Assembly: GCA_017427265.1 (NCBI GenBank)
Contig: JAFRTG010000029.1
Location: forward strand, 1-64,000
Source: Oscillospiraceae bacterium
Lineage (GTDB): Bacteria; Bacillota; Clostridia; Oscillospirales; Ruminococcaceae
DNA: 64,000 nucleotides
Direction of reading: 5' to 3'
Shown: positions 42,862-50,122 of the stretch, piece by piece
How the letters are laid out: the number at the start of each line of letters is the position of its first letter
How positions within the stretch are numbered: the stretch's first letter is position 1
Notes under the pieces: generated by a model
The model's database searches: none
Told to the model about the DNA's origin: nothing
The model's input: the letters and a program-made list of their open reading frames with translations, nothing else
Made by a program: the position numbers and the translations under genes

Positions 42862-43703
42862 GACGGCTCACCTTCCTTTTTCCTTTTCAGCGGAAAGCGC
42901 GCGGCTTTCTCTGCTGCGTCCTGTTCCGCCGCATCGCCGAACATACGGTAATTGCGTACTGTCATATACCAGCCGGTCAGCAGGCAGCTGATCAGCAGGA
43001 TCAGCGAGGCCGGAATGATGATGTACTCGTGCGAAATGAATGCGTTCCGAAGGGATGCGATCAGTTCGTTCATTGGCTGTGGTTTGGATACAGAATCTGT
43101 CCATGTCATCTTATAAAAACAATAGATCATGATAATGCCGGTCAGCGTTCCGAGCAGCTTGCCCTGCGCCCGTCCCAGTCCCTTGATCGTCCGGGCTTTG
43201 GTGCACAGAATCTGCAGCAGCATATCATACAGCACGCAGGCGGCTGCAGCTGCCGTGAAAAACCACATCATGTCACCGGTGAACGGTGTGCCGGTGATGT
43301 TCGCGGTAATCAGCCCGTTCAGAACGGACAGTGCAAATGCCGCAGCGATCTTGATGAGCTTGCAGATATAGATTTCAGTTGCGCGGATTTCCGGCGTGAT
43401 CGGCAGTGCGAAGGAATACCGCAGCCAGTTTGCATTGATATCCGCCTGCAAACAGGTGATATCCGACACCGGGGTGAATGCGATGATCGCACCGAGTGCG
43501 GCTGCAGTGTAATAGATCATGCCGTTGAATTCGTTCAGCAGCGGAGAATCCGCAAAAACCGGCGCCAGATTTCCGACGGACATGCTCAGCCGGATCAGCC
43601 AGAAAAAGCCGACTATGAGAAAGAAAATCAGGATGCTGTTCCTGTAGGCTTTGCGGGTGATGCGCCATTCGCGCCAGAGCAGCGCTTTGATGCGTTCAAA
43701 TTT
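42858..43703 (-). CDS. ABC transporter permease
   Basis: 281 residues, six predicted membrane segments, opening MKFERIKALLWREWRITRK, a typical ABC-2 permease N-terminus. ATG 43703 is chosen because AAGGTG lies 7 bases upstream; the frame opens at 43763, inside the ATPase gene. Twenty-five bases separate it from the ATPase gene. Confidence 0.8.
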   Translation of the reverse strand, partial: KFERIKALLWREWRITRKAYRNSILIFFLIVGFFWLIRLSMSVGNLAPVFADSPLLNEFNGMIYYTAAALGAIIAFTPVSDITCLQADINANWLRYSFALPITPEIRATEIYICKLIKIAAAFALSVLNGLITANITGTPFTGDMMWFFTAAAAACVLYDMLLQILCTKARTIKGLGRAQGKLLGTLTGIIMIYCFYKMTWTDSVSKPQPMNELIASLRNAFISHEYIIIPASLILLISCLLTGWYMTVRNYRMFGDAAEQDAAEKAARFPLKRKKEGEPS

Positions 43704-43728
43704 CATGTGAATCACCTTCTTTTGCGGA

Positions 43729-44610
43729 TCAGGATGACCATTCTTTGGCGGTGCGGTGAACATAATAAACCATGATTTCTTCCAGCGTTGTCGGCTCGAT
43801 CAGCAGGCCGCTGTATTTGCGGGCAGCTGCGGCGCGGTCTGCGACCATGGCCTCTGCGCCGAAATCCGTCAGGCGTGCACTGATGAGATCCGCAGGGTCG
43901 ATGTTCCTGTAATCCGCCTTTGTACATTTGATAACGCCGTGATTGTCAAGCACCTCATCCTTGTAGCCCGTCACGAGGATTTTGCCGCGGTCAATGAAGG
44001 TCACGCTGTCCGCGATTTTTTCAAGGTCGGATGTGATGTGCGAGGACATCAGAATGCTGTGCGATTCGTTTTGCAGGTATTCGAGGAAGATGTCGAGAAT
44101 CTCCGAGCGGATGACCGGGTCAAGGCCGGTCGTTGCCTCGTCCATGACCAGCAGCTCCGCGTCGTGCGAGAGTGCACAGGCAATCTGCAGCTTCATCTTC
44201 ATGCCCTTGGAGAACTGCCCGATCTTCTTTTTCTGCGGGAGCTGGAACCGGTCCAGATAGTCCTGATAAACCGTGTCGTCCCATTTTTCGTAGAGCCCTT
44301 TGAAGATGCGCCCCATTTCCTTGGCGTTGAAAATATCGTGGAACGGCAGCTCGTCAAACACCACGGCTAGGCGCTCCTTGATTGCCTGCTCATGCTGAAT
44401 ATGATCCATGCCGAGCAGTCTGATTTCGCCCGAATTGATCGGAATGATGTTCAAAATGCTGCGGATGGTCGTCGTCTTGCCGGCACCGTTCTGCCCGATA
44501 AAGCCCATGATGCTGCCGCGGGGCACATCAAAGCTGATGTTATCCAGTGTAAAGCCGTCGTATTTCTTTGTGACGCCTTTGATTTCAATCGCATTTGTAT
44601 ATTCGCTCAT
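43729..44610 (-). CDS. ABC transporter ATP-binding protein
   Basis: 293 residues. Walker A GQNGAGKTT, signature FSKGMKMKLQIA (with K for the second usual G), Walker B LLVMDEATTGLD and H-loop SSHIT. It is similar to the YtrB/BcrA group of exporters. The gene overlaps the GntR regulator by 4 bases (ATGA), so the regulator is translated first and both are coupled. Confidence 0.92.
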   Translation of the reverse strand: MSEYTNAIEIKGVTKKYDGFTLDNISFDVPRGSIMGFIGQNGAGKTTTIRSILNIIPINSGEIRLLGMDHIQHEQAIKERLAVVFDELPFHDIFNAKEMGRIFKGLYEKWDDTVYQDYLDRFQLPQKKKIGQFSKGMKMKLQIACALSHDAELLVMDEATTGLDPVIRSEILDIFLEYLQNESHSILMSSHITSDLEKIADSVTFIDRGKILVTGYKDEVLDNHGVIKCTKADYRNIDPADLISARLTDFGAEAMVADRAAAARKYSGLLIEPTTLEEIMVYYVHRTAKEWSS

Positions 44611-44987
44611 GACTGGTCGCCTCCATATACAATTTCGAGGATTTCCTGCAGCTCTGCGAGCGGAATGCCGCAGCGCTTGGCCTTTTCGCCGGCTTCTGTC
44701 AGCAAAGCCTCGATGCCCTTGAGCTGTTCCTCACGGAAGAGCTCCGTGTTCTGCGCCTTGACAAAGCTGCCCTTGCCGGTATAGGATTCGATAAATCCGT
44801 CCCGTTCGAGCTCTTCGTAGGCGCGCTTGGTGGTGATGACACTGATGCGCAGCTGCATCGCAAGATTGCGCATCGAGGGCAGCGCGTCGCCCTCCTTCAG
44901 TGTGCCGTCCATAATCATGGTTTTGATCTGGCTGATGATCTGCAGATAGATCGGTTCGCCGGATGCGTTGCTGATAATGATATCCAT
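44607..44987 (-). CDS. GntR-family (YtrA-type) repressor
   Basis: 126 residues: an N-terminal winged helix (PIYLQIISQIKTMIMDGTLK, PSMRNLAMQLRISVITTKRA, GKGSFV) and a short C-terminal helix pair, the YtrA layout. Such regulators repress their own ABC transporter operon and respond to cell-wall antibiotics. The palindromes at 45053-45094 are the likely operators. AAGGAG precedes the ATG. Confidence 0.9.
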   Translation of the reverse strand: MDIIISNASGEPIYLQIISQIKTMIMDGTLKEGDALPSMRNLAMQLRISVITTKRAYEELERDGFIESYTGKGSFVKAQNTELFREEQLKGIEALLTEAGEKAKRCGIPLAELQEILEIVYGGDQS

Positions 44988-45052
44988 TCGGTGTGCACTC
45001 CTTATGGTTGTTCAGAAAAGCGATACATTCCGGATTGTACCGTTTTCTTATG

Positions 45053-45102
45053 ATGTATATATACGATATATACATTATAACACCATATATACATTTTGTC
45101 AA
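45053..45102 (-). promoter_or_regulatory. Promoter and operators of the GntR/ABC operon
   Basis: Minus strand TTGACA (45102-45097), 17-base spacer, TATAAT (45079-45074). ATGTATATAT (45053-45062) and ATATATACAT (45066-45075) form a perfect palindrome overlapping the -10 box. A third exact half-site ATATATACAT lies at 45085-45094 in the spacer. Confidence 0.85.
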
Positions 45103-45174
45103 GAGCAAATCCCGTTTTTCTTAAAAAATATTTTTCCGGCCGCTTCGTAAATGATATATATAAATAAGAAATGC

Positions 45175-45203
45175 TTGACAAAATTGCATATATATGGTAG
45201 AAT
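45175..45203 (+). promoter_or_regulatory. Promoter of the thiamine operon
   Basis: TTGACA (45175-45180), 17-base spacer, TAGAAT (45198-45203). The transcript would begin at about 45210, right at the riboswitch. Confidence 0.85.
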
Positions 45204-45210
45204 AGCGAGT

Positions 45211-45303
45211 GGATTACAGGGGAGCTTTTCAGAAAGGCTGAGAGGGAGCTGTACGCTCCGACCCTTTTCACCTGTCAGGACAATGCCTGCGTAGGAAGTA
45301 TCC
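45211..45303 (+). ncRNA. TPP riboswitch
   Basis: P1 pairs GGAT-AC (45211-) with GTATCC (-45303). Conserved blocks are present in order: GGCTGAGAG, then an extra stem GGGAGC/GCTCC, GACCC, ACCTGTCAGG and TGCCTGCGTAGGAAG. It senses thiamine pyrophosphate and controls the thi operon, probably through the terminator that follows. Confidence 0.95.
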
Positions 45304-45320
45304 CCGCATACAGTGCACAT

Positions 45321-45350
45321 CGGAGCTTCCATGCGGAGGCTCCGTTTTTT
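45321..45350 (+). terminator. Riboswitch-controlled terminator
   Basis: CGGAGCTTCC (45321-45330) pairs with GGAGGCTCCG (45335-45344), followed by TTTTTT, 21 bases before thiC. This is the expected expression platform for TPP control. Confidence 0.85.
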
Positions 45351-45370
45351 CAATCATGAGGAGGAACTGT

Positions 45371-46684
45371 ATGCAGCAGTATGCAACACAAATGGAGGCG
45401 GCCAAGCGCGGCATCATTACCCCGCAGATGCAGACCGTCGCGGAAAAGGAACAGCTTGCACCGGAGATCATCCGGCAGCGGGTCGCGGAGGGCACTGTCG
45501 CAATCCCCGCGAATATCCGCCACACTTCGCTCTCTGCTGAGGGCATCGGCATGGGGCTGAAAACCAAGATCAATGTCAACCTCGGCATTTCCGGCGATGC
45601 AAAGAACTATGATCTGGAAATGGAAAAGGTCGATATGGCGCTGAAATTCGGTGCAGAGGCTATCATGGATCTCAGCAATTACGGCAAGACCAACACCTTC
45701 CGCACCGCGCTGATCGAAAAATCGCCGGCTATGATCGGCACCGTTCCGATGTACGATGCAATCGGCTATCTGGAAAAGGATCTGCTGGAAATCACGGCGC
45801 AGGACTTTCTGCGCGTCGTGCGTGCCCATGCCGAGGAGGGCGTGGACTTCATGACGATTCACGCGGGCATCAACCGCCGCGCCGTCGAATCCTTCCGCCG
45901 TGCAGGCAGAACGATGAATATTGTGTCCCGCGGCGGCTCACTGCTGTTCGCGTGGATGATGATGACGGGCAATGAGAACCCGTTCTATGAGTATTATGAT
46001 GAGGTGCTGGACATCCTGCGGGAATTTGATGTGACAATCAGCCTCGGTGACGCGCTGCGTCCGGGCTGTATCGACGACAGCACCGATGCCGGACAGATCG
46101 CCGAGCTGATCGAGCTGGGCAACCTGACAAAGCGCGCATGGGAACGTGATGTGCAGGTCATGGTCGAGGGACCCGGCCATATGGCGATGGACGAGATCGC
46201 TGCGAACATGAAGCTGCAGAAGCGGCTCTGCCACAACGCGCCGTTCTATGTGCTTGGCCCGCTCGTGACCGATATTGCACCGGGCTATGACCACATCACC
46301 TCGGCCATCGGCGGTGCGATTGCCGCAGCCAGCGGCGCAGACTTCCTCTGCTATGTTACGCCTGCAGAGCATCTGCGTCTGCCCGATCTGTCTGACGTCA
46401 AGGAGGGCATCATCGCAAGCAAGATTGCCGCACATGCTGCGGATATTGCCAAGGGCATCCCGAATGCACGCGACATTGACAACAAGATGGCGCAGGCACG
46501 GCACAAGGTTGACTGGGACGAAATGTTCAAATATGCGATTGATCCCGAAAAGGCCAGAGCCTATTTTGAGAGCACGCCGCCTGCAGACCGGCATACCTGC
46601 TCGATGTGCGGCAAGATGTGCGCCGTCCGGACAACCAATATGATTCTGGAAGGCAAAAAGGTTGAGTTCTGCACCGAAAAATAA
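45371..46684 (+). CDS. thiC: Phosphomethylpyrimidine synthase
   Basis: 437 residues. Radical SAM enzyme that rearranges aminoimidazole ribotide into hydroxymethylpyrimidine phosphate, the pyrimidine half of thiamine. Conserved segments: [48 protein letters not shown] and [15 protein letters not shown]. The C-terminal cluster ligands read CSMCGKMC, i.e. C-x2-C-x3-C, one residue shorter than the C-x2-C-x4-C of E. coli ThiC. GAGGAGGAA precedes ATG 45371. First gene of the operon. Confidence 0.96.
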   Translation: MQQYATQMEAAKRGIITPQMQTVAEKEQLAPEIIRQRVAEGTVAIPANIRHTSLSAEGIGMGLKTKINVNLGISGDAKNYDLEMEKVDMALKFGAEAIMDLSNYGKTNTFRTALIEKSPAMIGTVPMYDAIGYLEKDLLEITAQDFLRVVRAHAEEGVDFMTIHAGINRRAVESFRRAGRTMNIVSRGGSLLFAWMMMTGNENPFYEYYDEVLDILREFDVTISLGDALRPGCIDDSTDAGQIAELIELGNLTKRAWERDVQVMVEGPGHMAMDEIAANMKLQKRLCHNAPFYVLGPLVTDIAPGYDHITSAIGGAIAAASGADFLCYVTPAEHLRLPDLSDVKEGIIASKIAAHAADIAKGIPNARDIDNKMAQARHKVDWDEMFKYAIDPEKARAYFESTPPADRHTCSMCGKMCAVRTTNMILEGKKVEFCTEK

Positions 46685-46710
46685 GCAGAAGCAAACAAAT
46701 TGAACAGAAA

Positions 46711-46831
46711 GCCGCGGGGAGCGCCGCGGCGGGCCGGAAACGGCCTGAAAGCGAGGGAATCCGTGTTTCGGAGTGAGAGGGTGCAATCGAGCACCGACCG
46801 CATGACAGGGTTACTGTCTGCGGTTCCGCTC
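46711..46831 (+). ncRNA. Structured thiW leader, divergent TPP-riboswitch-like
   Basis: Stems: 46711-46717/46724-46730; GGCCG-GAAA-CGGCC (46732-46745). GAGGGAA (46753-46759) pairs with TTCCGCTC (46824-46831) and encloses three hairpins, at 46760-46772, 46780-46795 and 46797-46824. The run GTGAGAGGGTGC...GCACCGACC...TGACAGG parallels CTGAGAGGGAGC...GCTCCGACC...TGTCAGG of the thiC riboswitch, but the CTGAGA and GCGTAGG signatures are altered. Function uncertain. Confidence 0.5.
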
Positions 46832-46882
46832 CGGCGCCTGTGGACAGATGATACCAATACACAAACACAGGAGGAAATCCCC

Positions 46883-47431
46883 ATGAAACAGATCACACTG
46901 AAAAAACTCGTTATGACCGCGCTGCTCGCGGCGCTTGCCGTTGTGTGCTCGCCGCTGTCGATTCCGGTCGGCATCTCCAAATGCTTTCCGGCGCAGCATT
47001 TCGTCAATATCATCGGCGGCGTGTTTCTCGGCCCGTGGTATGCAATGGCTGCGGCATTTGTCACGAGTCTCTGCCGCGTTCTGATGGGAACCGGCACAAT
47101 CATGGCCTTTCCGGGCAGCATGATCGGCGCATTTCTTGCCGGTCTGCTCTACCGCAAACTGAAAAAGCTCCCCTTTGCCTATGCAGGAGAGCTGTTCGGT
47201 ACCGCGGTGCTCGGCGGCCTGACCGCATTTGTGCTGGCCACGCAGTTTATGGGCAAGGAGGCGGCGCTGTTTACCTATGTTCCGCCGTTTTTCCTCAGCA
47301 GTCTCAGCGGAACGGTCATTGCGGCAATTCTGATTCCCGCGCTGAAAAAGGCGGGCGTTGACCGCTTTTTCCGGGAGGATGCCCGGCAGACGCAGAAATC
47401 TGCGGGCGATACCGCGCCAGCAAAGGAGTGA
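46883..47431 (+). CDS. thiW: ThiW, thiazole-transport S component (ECF type)
   Basis: 182 residues, five to six membrane segments, opening with MKQITLKKLVMTALLAALA and containing CFPAQHFVNIIGGVFLGP and GTIMAFPGSMIGA, typical of ThiW. It is expected to bind a thiamine thiazole precursor (hydroxyethylthiazole) and import it with a shared ECF module, which is not in the window. AGGAGGAAA precedes ATG 46883. It lies between thiC and thiM. Confidence 0.9.
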   Translation: MKQITLKKLVMTALLAALAVVCSPLSIPVGISKCFPAQHFVNIIGGVFLGPWYAMAAAFVTSLCRVLMGTGTIMAFPGSMIGAFLAGLLYRKLKKLPFAYAGELFGTAVLGGLTAFVLATQFMGKEAALFTYVPPFFLSSLSGTVIAAILIPALKKAGVDRFFREDARQTQKSAGDTAPAKE

Positions 47432-47437
47432 GCTCCG

Positions 47438-48262
47438 ACGGACAGCAGCATTCTGACCGATCTGCGGCAGCAAAAGCCGCGGATTCATTGCATTACCAAT
47501 TATGTGACCGCAGGGTTCTGCGCCGATCTGCTCCATGCCTGCGGGGCGCTGCCGATCATGGCGGATGCGCCGGAGGAGGCCGCGGAAATCACATCTCATG
47601 CCGCCGCACTGACGGTCAATCTCGGTACGCTCAGTGCAGCGCGGCTCGAAGCGATGCTCGCTTCCGGCAGAGAAGCAAACCGGCGCGGTATTCCTATTGT
47701 GCTGGATCCGGTCGGTGCGGGCGCATCGGCGTTCCGGCAGCAGGCAGCAGATCTGCTGCTGAAGGAGATCCGTATTTCCGCGATTCGCGGCAATGCCTCT
47801 GAAATCCGGTATCTGGCCGGCGCAAATGCTGTCTGCAGCGGTGCGGATGTCAGCGAGGCGGATGTGCTTTCCGATGCAACGCGCGCGCAGTCGCTTGAGA
47901 TTGCAGCAGAGCTTGCCCGGAAAACCGGTGCGGTTATCCTGATGACCGGCGAACAGGATCTGCTGACCGACGGCAGTTCTGCATATGTTATCAAAAACGG
48001 GCATCCGATGATGTCCCGCATAACCGGCAGCGGATGTATGCTTTCCGCGATGACGGCGGCATATCTGGCCGTCAGACCGGTGCAGCATACGGCGGCCGCG
48101 CTGACTGTGCTCTGCGCGATGGGGCTTGCCGGCGAGCTTGCCGCTGCAAGGTTGCAGCCGCAGGACGGAAATGCTTCGTTCCGGCGCTATCTCACCGATG
48201 CCGTATACAATCTGACTGAACAGCAGCTGAAGGAGGGCGCAAGCTATGAGATTTTCTGCTGA
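47438..48262 (+). CDS. thiM: Hydroxyethylthiazole kinase, apparent ACG start
   Basis: 274 residues if started at ACG 47438. It phosphorylates hydroxyethylthiazole. Family blocks: PRIHCITNYVT, LNLGTLS (here VNLGTLS), PIVLDPVGAGAS, AIRGNASEI, GTGEQDLLTD-like (MTGEQDLLTD) and RITGSGCMLSA with the catalytic Cys. The first in-frame GTG (47504) falls inside the conserved ITNYV block, so it cannot be the true start. No ATG/GTG/TTG exists between the thiW stop (47429-47431) and that block. ACG 47438 lies 9 bases after AAAGGAG and gives the right N-terminal length. Confidence 0.88.
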   Translation, partial: TDSSILTDLRQQKPRIHCITNYVTAGFCADLLHACGALPIMADAPEEAAEITSHAAALTVNLGTLSAARLEAMLASGREANRRGIPIVLDPVGAGASAFRQQAADLLLKEIRISAIRGNASEIRYLAGANAVCSGADVSEADVLSDATRAQSLEIAAELARKTGAVILMTGEQDLLTDGSSAYVIKNGHPMMSRITGSGCMLSAMTAAYLAVRPVQHTAAALTVLCAMGLAGELAAARLQPQDGNASFRRYLTDAVYNLTEQQLKEGASYEIFC

Positions 48263-48878
48263 AATGCTCCGGCTTTACGCGGTAACAGACCGCCGCTGGC
48301 TTGGGGAACGGACACTCCCGGAAGCCGTTGAGGCAGCAATCCGCGGCGGCGTCAGCTGTGTGCAGCTGCGGGAAAAGGAACTCGACCCTGCGGATATTCT
48401 GAATGAAGCGAAGCTGCTTCTGAATATCTGCCGCAGCAGCGGCGTTCCGCTCATCATCAACGATAATCCGGAAATTGCACTGGCCTGCGGCGCCGACGGC
48501 GTACATGTCGGACAGAAGGATATGAGTGCACGGATTCTGCGTGCGATGCTCGGCCCGGAAAAGATCGTCGGCGTTTCTGCGGCGACCCCGGAGGAGGCGC
48601 GGCAGGCCGTAAAGGACGGCGCGGATTATCTCGGTTCCGGTGCGGTATTTGCAACCGGCACCAAGGAGAACACGCGCCCCGTGGATGCGGCACTGCTGCG
48701 GGAAATCTGCGCAGCTTCGGCGGTTCCGGTGGTGGCAATCGGCGGCATTACAGCGGAGAATGCGCCGCTTCTGAAGGATACGGGCATTGCGGGTATCGCA
48801 GTGGTATCTGCGATTTTTGCGCAGCCCGATCCGGAACAGGCTGCGGCACATCTGAGAAAAATTGCGGAGGGGCTTTGA
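48246..48878 (+). CDS. thiE: Thiamine phosphate synthase
   Basis: 210 residues, TIM barrel that joins HMP-pyrophosphate and thiazole phosphate. Signature segments: LYAVTDRRWLG, CVQLREKEL, LIINDNPEIA, DGVHVGQKD, GVSAATPEEA, YLGSGAVFATGTK and VAIGGI. It overlaps thiM by 17 bases, with AAGGAGGG before the ATG. Confidence 0.96.
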   Translation: MRFSAEMLRLYAVTDRRWLGERTLPEAVEAAIRGGVSCVQLREKELDPADILNEAKLLLNICRSSGVPLIINDNPEIALACGADGVHVGQKDMSARILRAMLGPEKIVGVSAATPEEARQAVKDGADYLGSGAVFATGTKENTRPVDAALLREICAASAVPVVAIGGITAENAPLLKDTGIAGIAVVSAIFAQPDPEQAAAHLRKIAEGL

Positions 48879-48879
48879 T

Positions 48880-49668
48880 ATGATCGGCAAGGTATTGACT
48901 ATCGCCGGATCCGATTCCGGCGGCGGCGCGGGCGTTCAGGCAGATATCAAGACCATTACCATGCACGGCTGCTACGCGATGAGCGTGATTACGGCGCTGA
49001 CTGCACAGAACACCTGCGAGGTTTCCGGCATTCTGGAGGTTCCTCCGGAGTTTGTTGCGGCACAGATGGACGCCGTGTTCACAGATCTGAGTCCGGATGC
49101 GGTCAAGATCGGCATGGTTTCCGGCTCCGGGACGGTGCATGTGCTCGCGTCCAAGCTGCGGGAATACAAGCCGAAGAACATTGTCATTGACCCGGTGATG
49201 ATCTCGACCAGCGGACAGCGTCTGCTTCAGCCGCAGGCGATGAATGCTCTGATTGTGGAGCTGCTTCCGCTCGCCGACATTCTGACGCCGAATATTCCGG
49301 AGGCGGAAGCGCTTTCAGGCCTTACCATCAGCGACATTGCGGATATGAAGGCGGCCGCCGCACTGCTCTCGGAGCGGTTTGATTCTGCGGTGCTGATTAA
49401 GGGCGGCCATCTGCCGGACAGTGCGACGGATGTACTCTGCGACCGGGGGAAAACGGTGGAACTGCCCGGTCAGCGCGTGAAAACCGAAAATACACACGGC
49501 ACGGGCTGTACGCTTTCTGCGGCGATTGCTTCCAATCTTTCCAAGGGCATGAACAATATGGTCAGCATTTGTACGGCCAAGGGCTATCTTGCCTCTGCTC
49601 TGCGTGCCGGTTTCGATATCGGCAAAGGCAAAGGCCCTCTGCTGCATAACTTTAATATCGCGCATTGA
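48880..49668 (+). CDS. thiD: HMP / HMP-phosphate kinase
   Basis: 262 residues of the ribokinase fold. IAGSDSGGGAGVQADIKT at the N-terminus, DPVMISTSGQRLL, TPNIPEAEAL, VLIKGGHL and ENTHGTGCTLSAAIA with the catalytic Asp/Cys region. It makes HMP-pyrophosphate for ThiE. ATG 48880 lies directly after the thiE stop, with GGAGGGG upstream. Last gene of the operon. Confidence 0.96.
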   Translation: MIGKVLTIAGSDSGGGAGVQADIKTITMHGCYAMSVITALTAQNTCEVSGILEVPPEFVAAQMDAVFTDLSPDAVKIGMVSGSGTVHVLASKLREYKPKNIVIDPVMISTSGQRLLQPQAMNALIVELLPLADILTPNIPEAEALSGLTISDIADMKAAAALLSERFDSAVLIKGGHLPDSATDVLCDRGKTVELPGQRVKTENTHGTGCTLSAAIASNLSKGMNNMVSICTAKGYLASALRAGFDIGKGKGPLLHNFNIAH

Positions 49669-49678
49669 CGCAAAAAAA

Positions 49679-49707
49679 ACGGAGTCTGGTTGTCAGGCTC
49701 CGTTTTG
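49679..49707 (+). terminator. Terminator of the thiamine operon
   Basis: ACGGAGTCTG pairs with CAGGCTCCGT, followed by TTTG; an A-run on the left may also serve the opposite strand. Confidence 0.8.
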
Positions 49708-49757
49708 TCTTGCCGGACGATGCTGTGCAGATCTGCATGTTTCACGCATCCGGAATA

Positions 49758-49786
49758 TTGCTTTTTGCAGGATAACATGGTATAAT
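49758..49786 (+). promoter_or_regulatory. Sigma-A promoter
   Basis: TTGCTT (49758-49763), 17-base spacer, TATAAT (49781-49786), upstream of the broken small gene and ade. Confidence 0.75.
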
Positions 49787-49846
49787 AAATAAAAGACCTT
49801 TTTCGGCATCATGCTGCGAAAAAAACAAAATCCGGAGGAACCGCGA

Positions 49847-50095
49847 ATGAAACAAAGCAAAAAATGCGGATGACAGCCCTGATTTATTTTCCGATCCTAT
49901 GTGTGCTCTGGACGCTTCTGTCACTGTTTCTGGTTCCGGGAAGGTGTGTTTGTGCGCAATATGACAGGTTTATCGTTCCTGGTAATCATGGGGCTGAGTC
50001 TGATTTTCAGCCGGACATTTGTAAAAAGCCGGCGTATAATTGTACCGGTCACTTTGCACGCATACCGGGATTTGCTATGCATTGCAATCGCGTGA
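49847..50095 (+). pseudogene. Frameshifted small membrane protein gene
   Basis: ATG 49847 follows a good CGGAGG site, but the frame stops after 8 codons (MKQSKKCG). A hydrophobic stretch MTALIYFPILCVLWTLLSLF continues in the +2 frame, and NMTGLSFLVIMGLSLIFSRT plus VTLHAYRDLL continue again in the first frame up to 50095. Two compensating shifts, the first inside an A6 run, would give an intact protein of about 80 residues with two membrane segments. Either a pseudogene or sequencing errors. Confidence 0.55.
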
Positions 50096-50122
50096 AACGA
50101 ATCTGAGAAAAGGAGTGAAACG

